Of a stretch of DNA of 64,000 nucleotides, positions 29,441 through 37,990 are shown piece by piece. How positions within the stretch are numbered: the first letter of the stretch is position 1; every line of letters begins with the position of its first letter. Position numbers and translations under genes: made by a program. This DNA is from a virus. The notes beneath the pieces are model-generated. The model did not search any database. It had not been told where the DNA came from and was given only the letters and a program-made list of their open reading frames with translations. Location: the IMG/VR virus record IMGVR_UViG_3300038436_000248, positions 21,677-85,676 of that record. One strand, given 5' to 3'.

Positions 29441-31027
29441 ATGACTGTATATCTACTTGGCGGAACAAAAGAAAAGACCTTTCAGTCTAAATCAATAAGT
29501 GCCTTCCGGGGAGAGAACATGCTTTCAAAAAGTAGCCCCGCAGGGATGCACAAGTTTTATTTGTTTTGGGACCTGATGGATACTGTTGAGGCTCATGGCT
29601 ATCTACGGGCCTCAATGAGCATCATTGGTCGTTCAACCATTGGCACCTGGTGGAAGCTTGTAGAAAATCAGGAGGCCCTATCTGCGGCGACAGCTCGCAA
29701 AAAGAATCGCCTCTATCGGTTCTATAACTTTGAGGGGCGCTCCTGGGATAATATCAAGGACTTCCAAACACTCGCTCACAAGTTCCTTCTTGCAGCGATG
29801 TACCTGCGCTACTTTGGGCAGGCAGCTTTTTACATTGTCAGAAACAAGGAAGGGGCAGCCATTGGCCTTGATACTCTTTATGGGTTTATCCAGCCCAACG
29901 TAGACTCTGAGGGATATTTCAAATCCCCTGCTTTTTACCAATACCCAACCCGCAATCCATCGGACAGAGTCGCCTTTGAAGATCCAAGGGATATTGTTTT
30001 TATTACAAATCCTGACTGGAATGGATACCCATCCGGCGGCACAGACATAGAATCCTTGTCTCAATTTGCCCTCCCAACGGACATTTATTTACAAACAATC
30101 GCAAGGGAGTACTTGAAGAACAGAGATCGCCCTGAGCATTTATACATCCTCCCAAGTGATATTAGTGACGAGGCGTTCAATGACTTTTCAAACATGATCG
30201 CCACACGATACGCTGGCCCAAAGAATGTCGGGAAAGCTCCCATAGTTGTTCAAGGGGATCTCGAGGTAAAAGAGCTTTCTAAAATGCCTGCTGATCTTCC
30301 ATACCAGGAGGCAAGAACTGCCGCACGGGAAGAGGTTTTGTCCGTTAGCGGTGTAAGCGGGGCTAAGCTTGGATTGACAAATTCTCTTTCCTCAGCAAAC
30401 TTTCGGGAAGCCCGTAGGGAATTTCACGAAACAGAGATGCTGCCTTTGTTTACGCTTATCGAACAAGGTTTCAATGAGCAGATCCATCTTCGAGAGTTCG
30501 GCATCAAGGGGTGGTTATTCAAATTCAATAACCCCGACTTCTTGACCGCTGTAGAAAAAGCCACTGTCCACATGCGCTACCACAATATGGGTGTTCTGAA
30601 CCCGAATGAGATTCGGCTTGAATTAGGTCGGCGTCCAAGGGAGGACGAACAAGGGAATGCGTATATTGACCCTGTCCCGAACGATTCATTACCTGACGGG
30701 GAACAAGGCAGTCCTCCGGAAGGGCGGGAGGATAATCCAGATTCTCCCTCTCACGTAGGCGAGCCAACCCTGGACGACCAGGATCCTCCACGAGGTGACC
30801 AGCATGACGAAGAGGGTCTTCTTTTGGCCTTACGAGATTGGGAGCAGTACTCCGTCAGCCGTATTCGTAGGGGGAAGGGCTTCCGCAAATTCTATGCAGA
30901 AGAAATACCAGCTTGTTTATCAGATGCCATCCAAGCCCAGCTTGAAAAGGCGGGCACAATACAAGAGGTTCGGAATATCTTTTCAGAGGTCCGAAACCTA
31001 ATTGAGGAAGAGGAAATCAATGCCTAA
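29441..31027 (+). CDS. Portal protein
   Basis: Protein of 528 residues, first of the late plus-strand genes. It is a portal of the SPP1/HK97 type by length, position and the long C-terminal tail; sequence stretches such as GDLEVKELSKMPADLPYQEAR and the loop GVSGAKLGLT are typical. It forms the dodecameric ring through which DNA enters and to which the tail attaches. The tail (about 410-528) is proline/acid-rich then helical. The start at 29441 follows GATGAGGCG. Confidence 0.88.
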   Translation: MTVYLLGGTKEKTFQSKSISAFRGENMLSKSSPAGMHKFYLFWDLMDTVEAHGYLRASMSIIGRSTIGTWWKLVENQEALSAATARKKNRLYRFYNFEGRSWDNIKDFQTLAHKFLLAAMYLRYFGQAAFYIVRNKEGAAIGLDTLYGFIQPNVDSEGYFKSPAFYQYPTRNPSDRVAFEDPRDIVFITNPDWNGYPSGGTDIESLSQFALPTDIYLQTIAREYLKNRDRPEHLYILPSDISDEAFNDFSNMIATRYAGPKNVGKAPIVVQGDLEVKELSKMPADLPYQEARTAAREEVLSVSGVSGAKLGLTNSLSSANFREARREFHETEMLPLFTLIEQGFNEQIHLREFGIKGWLFKFNNPDFLTAVEKATVHMRYHNMGVLNPNEIRLELGRRPREDEQGNAYIDPVPNDSLPDGEQGSPPEGREDNPDSPSHVGEPTLDDQDPPRGDQHDEEGLLLALRDWEQYSVSRIRRGKGFRKFYAEEIPACLSDAIQAQLEKAGTIQEVRNIFSEVRNLIEEEEINA

Positions 31028-31310
31028 TGATCATAGTAGTAATGTTTGGGTTTGCGTAAAATGCTCCGCTCCGCTCGGAACCGTTTTTGGGGGGGAATTT
31101 ATTCCTTCTGATGTTCCATCGAAAAACATTCGCACAAGTGGCCCTAATTTGCTTGTGACCTGTCCCAAATGCGGGGCACAGAAAACCTGGTACACCGCAG
31201 ATCAAACTGTTCGTGCGGTTTACCAATTGATAGAGGTCATTTCGTCCGCCATTGTAACCAGGGCTGTTCGCCAAGCGAGTGAAAAGACCCTGCCAACAAA
31301 GGGAGAGTAG
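31020..31310 (+). CDS. Small zinc-ribbon protein
   Basis: Protein of 96 residues with CVKCSAP and CPKCGAQ about 33 residues apart, a plausible zinc ribbon. The start MPNDHSS at 31020 overlaps the portal stop and follows GAGGAAATCA. Role unknown; it sits between portal and protease genes. Confidence 0.72.
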   Translation: MPNDHSSNVWVCVKCSAPLGTVFGGEFIPSDVPSKNIRTSGPNLLVTCPKCGAQKTWYTADQTVRAVYQLIEVISSAIVTRAVRQASEKTLPTKGE

Positions 31311-31324
31311 ACAAATTTTCCCTT

Positions 31325-31342
31325 ATTCCGATTGGAGTAAAT
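31325..31342. repeat. Hairpin-plus-AAAT element before a plus-strand gene
   Basis: ATTCC-GATT-GGAGT then AAAT, 10 bases before the start of the next gene. It reads in the same direction on the plus strand as the left-end double-hairpin family (compare GCTCCCGGATTGGAGC-AAAT). Confidence 0.45.
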
Positions 31343-31352
31343 AGGACTAATT

Positions 31353-31616
31353 ATGAAAGATACTATTGTTCAGGTAACCGGATTCACCGCCCCATTCCGA
31401 GGCTCTCCTGCAGAGATGTTTCTCAGCGAAGAGGATGCTGCTGTTCTGCACGAGCGATGGAATGACAGTGCTTGGAGTGAGCGTCTCGATTGCGGTGGTG
31501 GGGAATACTCAATTTCTTGTGAACAGATATTAGAGGTTCCTCTTCAGGACTTCGCCAGAGTTTATGGCAAGACCCTGTCGAGCAGAATCCTGTCCGCTGT
31601 CAGGGGGGGCATTTAG
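31353..31616 (+). CDS. Hypothetical small protein
   Basis: Unrecognised protein of 87 residues. The start at 31353 follows AATAGGACTAATT. It lies between the zinc-ribbon gene and the protease gene and could be a virion or assembly protein. Confidence 0.7.
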   Translation: MKDTIVQVTGFTAPFRGSPAEMFLSEEDAAVLHERWNDSAWSERLDCGGGEYSISCEQILEVPLQDFARVYGKTLSSRILSAVRGGI

Positions 31617-31617
31617 C

Positions 31618-32835
31618 ATGAAGCACATCGACAAGACTGCCCAGACTGTTGCAAGGAAAGTCATTGGTGTCCGTCTCTACAAGACCCTTGAAAAGCAGGA
31701 TGATGGTTCTATTCTCATCCGAGGGAAGTTTACCTCTGACAACAAAGATGAGATCGGGGACATTATCACTCGTAGTGCTACGGAGGCAGCCATCCCCTCC
31801 TATCGGGCATGGGGAAACATCCGTTATATGCATCTCCCCCGCCCCGTTGGAAAAGTTACCCGGATCGGCACTGAGGATGGCCTTGAATGGAACGAAGTAG
31901 AAATTCGAGTCATTGATCCACAGGCAGTATTTGAAGTTGAGAACGGACTGCTGACGGCTCTGTCCGTGGGTATCATTATCAATTTTGAAGACATTGAACT
32001 TTCCCCTGATGAAGACGGGGGCTGGATTATCCATAATTACAAATTGGCAGAAATTTCTCTTGTTGATCATCCGGCGAACTATGACGCAAAGCTTGATTTA
32101 GGCGCTATGCCAGACGCATTTCGCACATTGGCCCGAGAAAAAGGACTTCTGAAGGCCCTTGGTGAATATCAGAATTTAGGAGACCCCATGACACGTACAA
32201 AGAAAGACCTTACTCCCCAGGTTGAGGATACTGCTGAAGTTTCTGCAATGGCGCCTGAAGCCATCCTGGACGAAGAAGTGGTCGATAAGGCCATTGAGGC
32301 CCAGGAAGTTCCTGATGCCCCCGCAGAAGAAGTTGTCCCTGCAGAAGCTGAGAAAACCCTGGCTGACGCAGATATGCCGGAGGCCGCAGAGGTTATCTCG
32401 GAAGACAAAGATCTCCCTGAGGAAGAAGTCACCTTCGCAGAAATCCCTGCACCTGAAAAAGTTTCTTCTCCCATTCCCGATGCAAGTGAAGTTTTTCTTG
32501 CCGCAGCGAGCTCCTTGGAGAAGGTAGTGGCATCCCTTGAGGTTCACTTGAAAGCTTTGGCCCCGATTGCGCAGGAAGTCCCAGCGGAGGCTCCGAGTAC
32601 AGCGGAGCGGTCTGTGGAGACTGCGGATCCAGCCGACAGCATTCGTGCACTCCAGGAGAAAGTCGCTTCTCTGGAAGCCCAGCTTGCCGATTTGGAAAAA
32701 CCTTCCGCTCGAAAGGGTGTAATTCAAGCTGAGGGCGTGGAAGACGAGACTGTTGATGGTGATGAGAAGGAAACTCCTCAAGCCTCCACCTTGAGGGATG
32801 CGGTTCGCAATTACATGCTTTCCCGCAGCCAGTAA
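31618..32835 (+). CDS. Prohead protease with fused acidic scaffold-like domain
   Basis: Protein of 405 residues. The first about 190 match the HK97-type serine protease: YMHLPRPVGK with His72, ALSVG with Ser116, and EISLVDHPANYDA. The remainder is acidic (Glu/Pro/Ala-rich) with heptads (LQEKVASLEAQLADLEK), as expected for an internal scaffolding region released by the protease during maturation. The start MKHIDKTAQ at 31618 follows GGGGGGC and overlaps nothing. Next gene is the capsid. Confidence 0.88.
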   Translation: MKHIDKTAQTVARKVIGVRLYKTLEKQDDGSILIRGKFTSDNKDEIGDIITRSATEAAIPSYRAWGNIRYMHLPRPVGKVTRIGTEDGLEWNEVEIRVIDPQAVFEVENGLLTALSVGIIINFEDIELSPDEDGGWIIHNYKLAEISLVDHPANYDAKLDLGAMPDAFRTLAREKGLLKALGEYQNLGDPMTRTKKDLTPQVEDTAEVSAMAPEAILDEEVVDKAIEAQEVPDAPAEEVVPAEAEKTLADADMPEAAEVISEDKDLPEEEVTFAEIPAPEKVSSPIPDASEVFLAAASSLEKVVASLEVHLKALAPIAQEVPAEAPSTAERSVETADPADSIRALQEKVASLEAQLADLEKPSARKGVIQAEGVEDETVDGDEKETPQASTLRDAVRNYMLSRSQ

Positions 32836-32849
32836 TCTGATTTTACGCT

Positions 32850-32867
32850 GTCCATATTTAGACAAAT
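32850..32867. repeat. GTCCA hairpin plus AAAT before the capsid gene
   Basis: GTCCA-TATT-TAGAC then AAAT, 16 bases before the capsid start. Same type as the first hairpin of double-hairpin copy 8 and of 34328 and 60043. Confidence 0.5.
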
Positions 32868-32882
32868 ACAAGGAATTTGAAA

Positions 32883-34202
32883 ATGCCCAAACCTTTTGAA
32901 CTTCGCAAAGCTTTGACCACCTCTTCGGAAAGCGGAGCAGCCTTGCTGCCCTGCGATCTGGAGAACTTCTTGAACGAAGAGCTCCTGGAGCTGCAGCCCC
33001 TGGCCGTTCTCCTGGATGTTGTCCCCGCCAAGAGTCTCATGCACGAATACACCGTGCGCACCTCCCATCCGCAGGGTTGGTTTGAGGGTGAGACGACCCC
33101 TGCAAATCCTTTGAACTCCACCTACAAGCGGAAGTTCACCCAGCTCAAGATCCAGCGTATTTGGGGCTCCGTGCCAGGCTTCCAGCAGGCCTTGTCCGAG
33201 GAGTTCATTGACGCTTTGGAAGCAGAGCTCCGTGGCTCACTTGAGGGCATGTCAAATGTCCTGGAATACGGTTGTATGTGGGGCGCAGCGGATGACCTGG
33301 GATTCACTGGCGATGCCTATCAGTACTCCGGCCTGTTCGCTCATTTGGCGGCCTACGCTGAGGAAAACATCATCAGCGCAGGTGGTGCCAAGATCAGCCT
33401 GGACGCCTTGGATGAGGTTGTGGCAACTGTCACTCGCTTCCGTGGCGTGGACAGCGACCTCAAGCTGTGGCTGATGGGCCTGCGCATGAAGCAGGTGCTG
33501 GATGGCTTGCAGACCAAGGTCTCCATCCCCCTGACCAACTCGGTGCTTGCAGACGGCAAGATCACCATGCGCAACTATGCCGACATCCCGATCAATCCCA
33601 CCGCCTACACTGTGCCCGCATCCGTGAGCACCTCCCCGGCTGATCTGGCTGGCACTGCTGCCGCAGGCGGTACTCTGGGCGCTGGCTCCTACACCTACCG
33701 GATCTCCTCGGTGACCGTGATGGGTGAACAGGAAGCCTCTGCCGCCACCAGCGCAGTAGTACTCGCTGACGCAAACAAGAAGGTCAACCTGGCCTGGAGC
33801 AAAGATCCGAACGCCAAGTTGTACTACATCTGGCGCCAGAAAGCCACTGCTGGCTGGCAGCTGATCGACATCGTCCCTGCCCTGACCTACTCCGCAGACG
33901 GCACGGTCAATGGCGCCATCGAGACCTATGTCGATGACGGCACCAAGACCCCCCGCAACATCAAGCCTCTGGAAGCAGGCGAGCAGAACATCTTCCTGGC
34001 GAACCGCCACAAGGATCGTGGCGTGCAGTTCCTGGGCAAGATGGACGACATGGGCGTCCCCATGGACAACCTGTTCTCCTACGTCGAGTTGGCCCGTGTC
34101 AAGGACACCTATGACTACATGCTCAAGGGATACCTGGGCTTCCGGGCGAAGTACCCGAATACTGCGGGTGCAATTCTCCGCAACGTGAAGCTGAAGGCGT
34201 AA
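32883..34202 (+). CDS. Major capsid protein (HK97 fold) with Ig-like insert
   Basis: Protein of 439 residues, by position and features the HK97-fold shell protein: an E-loop-type stretch near YTVRTSHPQGWFEGE, a helix rich in LEGMSNVLEY and the late DRGVQFLGKMDDMGVP. Between about residues 250 and 330 an insert reads like a fibronectin/Ig-type β-domain (TYRISSVTVMGEQEASAATSA), probably displayed on the capsid surface. Codons end strongly in C/G, unlike flanking genes, fitting high expression. The start at 32883 follows AAGGAATTTGAAA. A terminator follows. Confidence 0.87.
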   Translation: MPKPFELRKALTTSSESGAALLPCDLENFLNEELLELQPLAVLLDVVPAKSLMHEYTVRTSHPQGWFEGETTPANPLNSTYKRKFTQLKIQRIWGSVPGFQQALSEEFIDALEAELRGSLEGMSNVLEYGCMWGAADDLGFTGDAYQYSGLFAHLAAYAEENIISAGGAKISLDALDEVVATVTRFRGVDSDLKLWLMGLRMKQVLDGLQTKVSIPLTNSVLADGKITMRNYADIPINPTAYTVPASVSTSPADLAGTAAAGGTLGAGSYTYRISSVTVMGEQEASAATSAVVLADANKKVNLAWSKDPNAKLYYIWRQKATAGWQLIDIVPALTYSADGTVNGAIETYVDDGTKTPRNIKPLEAGEQNIFLANRHKDRGVQFLGKMDDMGVPMDNLFSYVELARVKDTYDYMLKGYLGFRAKYPNTAGAILRNVKLKA

Positions 34203-34221
34203 GCCAAAAGCAGGTAAATCT

Positions 34222-34250
34222 GGGGAGGCGAGAGCCTCCCCATTTTTATT
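34222..34250 (+). terminator. Rho-independent terminator after the capsid gene
   Basis: GGGGAGGC-GAGA-GCCTCCCC followed by ATTTTTATT. It limits read-through from the capsid gene into the connector genes. Confidence 0.9.
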
Positions 34251-34269
34251 CACAACACACCCCACAAAT

Positions 34270-34287
34270 AGTTTTCACGTGAAAACT
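34270..34287. repeat. CACGTG-centred palindrome, copy 3
   Basis: Perfect 18-base palindrome AGTTTTCACGTGAAAACT in the gap after the capsid gene. It contains the same 14-base core as 11098 and 17911. Confidence 0.7.
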
Positions 34288-34311
34288 CCTATACAAAAAA
34301 TTCCTCCACAG

Positions 34312-34325
34312 ATTGTAGATATTAG
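34312..34325 (+). promoter_or_regulatory. WTTGTAG motif, copy 2
   Basis: ATTGTAGATATTAG, 30 bases before the connector gene; a GTCTA/TAGAC hairpin follows at 34328-34341. Confidence 0.5.
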
Positions 34326-34327
34326 AA

Positions 34328-34341
34328 GTCTACATTTAGAC
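34328..34341. repeat. GTCTA-type hairpin
   Basis: GTCTA-CATT-TAGAC just upstream of the connector gene start, similar in sequence to the hairpins at 6722, 32850 and 60043. Confidence 0.5.
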
Positions 34342-34354
34342 ATTTGGAGATGTT

Positions 34355-34948
34355 ATGGCCTGGACATTATGTAAGAAAGAAGACGTCATTGCCCTCTCAC
34401 CTTCCTCTGCTGCGAGCATCCCAGATTTTTTTAGTGACATCGTAGAGGGGTTGATCCGTGAGAGGCTTGGCGCACCTGGTATCGGGACGCACAGCCTTGT
34501 GGAACGAGAGCAGCATAGAGGGACTGGCACGAATATGCTTTTTGTGAACAGGCCTCCCATTATTGGTGTATCTGAATTACGCATCCACAACAACCTAATT
34601 CCTCCTGATAGCTTCCTTGTAGGAAAACGAGCCCTGGAGTTGAAATATGGCATGTTCCCAGATGACTGCTATGACATTTTTGTTTCCTATGAGTCCGGAA
34701 CATTTATGCCTGAAGGTGAAGAAGACACTACGCTTTATGTTGAATCGTCCGTGCGCCTGGCAGCAGCCTCTATGATCGTTGCCTTACTGAACTATCGTGG
34801 CAAGGCAGGAGCAGACCAAAGCATCAAGTGGTCTAATGTGGATCAGAAAGAAGGGGAGGCGTCCCCGAATGTAAACATCGGCCTAACGTCACACCTCACA
34901 AAGATCATGGATCGCATGCTGAAGAGAGAGACCATCAAGGTGCGGTAA
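34355..34948 (+). CDS. Head-tail connector (adaptor) protein
   Basis: Protein of 197 residues. By position (after the capsid gene) and its mixed helical/β look it fits the gp6-like head-tail adaptor that builds on the portal. The start at 34355 follows TTGGAG. The next start overlaps its stop as TAATG. Confidence 0.7.
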   Translation: MAWTLCKKEDVIALSPSSAASIPDFFSDIVEGLIRERLGAPGIGTHSLVEREQHRGTGTNMLFVNRPPIIGVSELRIHNNLIPPDSFLVGKRALELKYGMFPDDCYDIFVSYESGTFMPEGEEDTTLYVESSVRLAAASMIVALLNYRGKAGADQSIKWSNVDQKEGEASPNVNIGLTSHLTKIMDRMLKRETIKVR

Positions 34949-35760
34949 TGCCAGAACCAATAGCCAATATTTACATCTCTTACAGCAGCAGGGAGATAAA
35001 AAGGTATCCTCGGGGTCAGGCAGTGCAGGTCAGGCTTGACAGGGTCGCAGAGGATTTCTCAAAAGAGGCCTCTTACTATACCTTGAGGCTTTTTCAAACG
35101 TGGCTGGCCCCTAAAGGCAAATACAACGTGGGCTATAAAGGGCGGGCCGCCAAGGCTTTATATGTTTCCCAGATACCCATGGGTTCAAAAAAATCCTGGG
35201 CTGTCCTGGAAAAGCCTACCCCATCTGGTACCGCAATAAAAGAAGGTCGCATGGGCAACCCCAACAAGTGGTGGAAAAAGCCCAAGGAGCTGAACCCAAA
35301 TCGTGGCAGGTATAAGGGGGGCAAGGTAAAGCGCACAAACACGTTCAATTACGGTCCAAACACATTTCTCGGGCGTATCCAGGGATGGATTAGGGCACGG
35401 GGGCTCTCTCATTTCATCGCAGATGACGGAAAGAAGAAGAACTCCAAACGCATGCTGCGGGACGCAACCTTTCGTGTTGCTCGGGAGCTCGTAACCTACG
35501 GTGCATCAGGCGACTATTCCAAGAGAGGTTTGCCATTTACGAGCCGCAGAGGGCGGGGTGTGTTTGACTATCCCTCCTATTTTTCAAGCCATCTCAGCGC
35601 ATATCATATGGACAAAATTTACAAAAATGGCCCCTACACTGAGCAGGTTGTGGACATTATGAACGATGCAGCGATAGACCATCTGGACAGCTGGTTCAAA
35701 AATATACATCGAACAGGCTATTACAAGAAAGCTATCATGTCCTCATGGAGTACGAATTAG
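34948..35760 (+). CDS. Neck/tail-completion-like protein
   Basis: Unrecognised basic protein of 270 residues placed between the adaptor and tail terminator genes, where phages encode a HK97 gp10-like neck component. It is longer than gp10 and rich in Lys, Arg and Tyr. The start at 34948 shares bases with the upstream stop (TAATG). Function inferred from position only. Confidence 0.65.
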   Translation: MPEPIANIYISYSSREIKRYPRGQAVQVRLDRVAEDFSKEASYYTLRLFQTWLAPKGKYNVGYKGRAAKALYVSQIPMGSKKSWAVLEKPTPSGTAIKEGRMGNPNKWWKKPKELNPNRGRYKGGKVKRTNTFNYGPNTFLGRIQGWIRARGLSHFIADDGKKKNSKRMLRDATFRVARELVTYGASGDYSKRGLPFTSRRGRGVFDYPSYFSSHLSAYHMDKIYKNGPYTEQVVDIMNDAAIDHLDSWFKNIHRTGYYKKAIMSSWSTN

Positions 35761-35769
35761 GAGTATACG

Positions 35770-36204
35770 GTGAGTTACAGCGCTATCGAAGAAGAACTAC
35801 GGAAGTGTTTTATAAATCATTTTCCAGAGCTATCAGAAGCCACCTGCAAGATCTCTGACCTGGATGGTGTATTTCTTAGCATGATGGAAAAGGATTTGCC
35901 GCTTGGTTGCATCCTTGATTTTGCCGGGGGCGGTAAGCAGCCAGTTCACCCTTTCAAAGATCCTATCTGGTCATGGGAAATAGGTGGGGTCTTTTACATC
36001 CGCTTTATGGGAGACCCTAAAAAAACAGACGACTTGTTGCGGGAGACTGTGGATGGCCTCCAGACTGTTTTGGATAAGGATCCCAGGCTCAACGGGACTT
36101 CTGCCCTGGCAACAATGATCGTCATAGAGCCCCCTGAGCCAGGGAAAATAAATGACATGCCTTTTTATTTTCTCCCGTTTCTTGTCAGGGCTTTAGATAA
36201 ATAG
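35770..36204 (+). CDS. Tail terminator-like protein
   Basis: Protein of 144 residues. Position before the tail tube gene and an α/β sequence fit the tail terminator (gpU-like) that caps the tube. The start is a GTG at 35770, 6 bases after TAGGAG. Assignment rests on position. Confidence 0.65.
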   Translation: MSYSAIEEELRKCFINHFPELSEATCKISDLDGVFLSMMEKDLPLGCILDFAGGGKQPVHPFKDPIWSWEIGGVFYIRFMGDPKKTDDLLRETVDGLQTVLDKDPRLNGTSALATMIVIEPPEPGKINDMPFYFLPFLVRALDK

Positions 36205-36212
36205 GAGACAAC

Positions 36213-36608
36213 ATGGGTAAAAAAACTTATTTCCAAACGAAAGAAGATCCTCAAGAAGTCCTTCCTGATGCAGATGAAGTTCAGGGCGCTGCTATCGCAG
36301 AAAGCGATGGGGGATCCCAGGAAGAATTTGTTGAAGCCGAGTTTGTGATGACAAACCCTGTCGCAGAACAGTGGCTAAAAAACGCAGGCTTTCGGAAAGT
36401 CGAATCATTTTCATCCATCCGGTTTGCTGTTGAATCAGATGTGGCAGATTTTGAACGCATGGCCGCATTCCTGGCTGAAAAGGCCCTGCGAAAAGACGGC
36501 AGCCTTTTTGTTCCAGAAAGCAAAAGATCCTTGGGCGCATTCAACCGCATGGTGCGGGACAGGGATGCTGCTGGCTCCCTGGTGGTCTTGAAGAAGCCGA
36601 ACAAATAA
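36213..36608 (+). CDS. Hypothetical tail-module protein
   Basis: Unrecognised protein of 131 residues: an acidic N-terminal third (DADEVQGAAIAESDGGSQEE) and a mixed C-terminal domain. The start at 36213 follows TAGGAGACAAC. Placed between the tail terminator-like and tail tube genes. Confidence 0.7.
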   Translation: MGKKTYFQTKEDPQEVLPDADEVQGAAIAESDGGSQEEFVEAEFVMTNPVAEQWLKNAGFRKVESFSSIRFAVESDVADFERMAAFLAEKALRKDGSLFVPESKRSLGAFNRMVRDRDAAGSLVVLKKPNK

Positions 36609-36628
36609 GCAAAATGTATTCGTTTTGG

Positions 36629-36643
36629 TTTGTAGGTAGTGAG
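36629..36643 (+). promoter_or_regulatory. WTTGTAG motif, copy 3
   Basis: TTTGTAGGTAGTGAG, 113 bases before the tail tube gene. The AG is one base later than in the other copies. Two direct repeats GTGAGAGAGTT (36639-36649, 36655-36665) overlap and follow it. Confidence 0.4.
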
Positions 36644-36741
36644 AGAGTTTGTATGTGAGAGAGTTCCACGTAAATTATTGAGAATTTTTCGTCCGAGTGT
36701 GAAGGAGGGCGCTTTCTATGAAATAAAAGGAAGGTATATAA

Positions 36742-37161
36742 ATGGCTGCTATTGTAGGGATTGACGCCAAGATTGAGGTTTCCACTGACAATGGTGTGAC
36801 TTGGGTAGAGATGCCCCAGCGCAATAATTTCCAAATCAACATTCAGGTGGACACCGCTGAGCACAAAACTTTCAAAGCATCACTTGCTGAGGCATGGAAG
36901 AACAGTGCTCGCACATGGATGAGCTGGTCAGGCTCAATGAGCGGTTATTACGACGATGCAGATACCACAATTTTTGACAGCGTCGTTGAAGGTGCCGCAG
37001 TGAAATTACGGTTTTATACCAGTCGCAACTCCCCTGGGAAGCGCTGGGTGGGCACTGGAATTTTGACCAGCATCAACCACACAACCAATACAGATGACTT
37101 CGCAAGTTTGGACGTGGACTTTTCAGGAAATGGTCCCCTGCTCCAAGAAGCCGTCGCCTAA
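36742..37161 (+). CDS. Major tail (tube) protein
   Basis: Protein of 139 residues. Small, β-rich, ending in a Gly/Asn/Thr-rich region (TSINHTTNTDDFASLDVDF), it fits the TP901-type tail tube subunit by size and by its place before the chaperone and tape-measure genes. It stacks as hexamers to form the tube. The start at 36742 follows AAAGGAAGG. Confidence 0.75.
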   Translation: MAAIVGIDAKIEVSTDNGVTWVEMPQRNNFQINIQVDTAEHKTFKASLAEAWKNSARTWMSWSGSMSGYYDDADTTIFDSVVEGAAVKLRFYTSRNSPGKRWVGTGILTSINHTTNTDDFASLDVDFSGNGPLLQEAVA

Positions 37162-37231
37162 TTATTGGTACCGCATTATTGGTAATCCGTCCCCTGCCTT
37201 GTCTGGGGACGGTTTATTTTAGGAGAGAAGA

Positions 37232-37639
37232 ATGGAAGAAAATAAAACTGTATTTACGGTTGGAGAAAAAGAGTACGACGTTGTGAAGACGGGCATCGGC
37301 CAGGCGCAGCAGGTAGCAAATCTGAGCAACTGGTTATCCAAGCACGGATCCAGCGTAGCAAAGACCTTGTCTCTCGAGGGAGATAGCTTCTCCGCAGAAA
37401 ATGTACTGGAAATCGCCACCGCATTACTTGGATCCCTGGACACGGAGAGCATGCTCAGCCTGTTCATCATCGTGTTTGGTTGTTCAAGAAAAGAAACAGA
37501 GGCATATTTCGACATTTCCCTGCTTTTGGAAGGTGCTGTTGCCCTGTTTGAGAATCAGCCCTCCTTCAAAAGGATCATTGATCGTTTTTTCTCAGGGCAC
37601 ACCTCACAGCCTGCTATGGAAGAATCCTCCACGCAATAA
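37232..37639 (+). CDS. Tail assembly chaperone, short (G-like) product
   Basis: Protein of 135 residues made when ribosomes do not shift. It binds the tape measure during tail assembly. The start at 37232 follows TAGGAGAGAAG. Codons 118-120 (CGT TTT TTC) provide the slippery site for the extended product. Confidence 0.8.
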   Translation: MEENKTVFTVGEKEYDVVKTGIGQAQQVANLSNWLSKHGSSVAKTLSLEGDSFSAENVLEIATALLGSLDTESMLSLFIIVFGCSRKETEAYFDISLLLEGAVALFENQPSFKRIIDRFFSGHTSQPAMEESSTQ

Positions 37640-37986
37640 GATCTGCCTATGGCTGGTCTGATGAGCAAATCCTGGATGCTTACGAGTTGTTTGGTGAGCC
37701 CTGGCTTCAGCAGACATACAACTACATTCAGGAAGATAAGACCTACTTCTTTACATCTTTGCTGAATTTGATGCCTCTTGCAAGAACACCCTTATCAAGA
37801 GAATCTGGGAATGCATTAGGGAAGTGGAGAGATACATTAGAAAAATCATTTGCTGAGTTGACGCCCAACCACCGCAAGAGAAACGCTTTGCAAGGCAGAG
37901 TGAAGAGCGGAGAGGTTGTTGTGATTGCCGATGCGTTTGAACGTAAGCACCCCATGTTCACAGGAGTGGACATAACTGAGGGATGA
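37232..37986 (+). CDS. Tail assembly chaperone, -1 frameshift (GT-like) product
   Basis: A -1 shift at TTTTTTC (37585-37591) continues translation in the next frame (LRAHLTACYGRILHAIRSAY ...) to a stop at 37986, giving about 251 residues. The second frame is open across the whole junction, with no ATG start of its own near 37640, so it is expressed by frameshifting. This is the universal arrangement before tape-measure genes. Confidence 0.88.
37585..37591 (+). promoter_or_regulatory. -1 frameshift slippery site
   Basis: Heptamer T-TTT-TTC in the X-XXY-YYZ arrangement relative to the G-like frame. After the slip the next codon is CTC. Confidence 0.88.
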
Positions 37987-37990
37987 TAAT

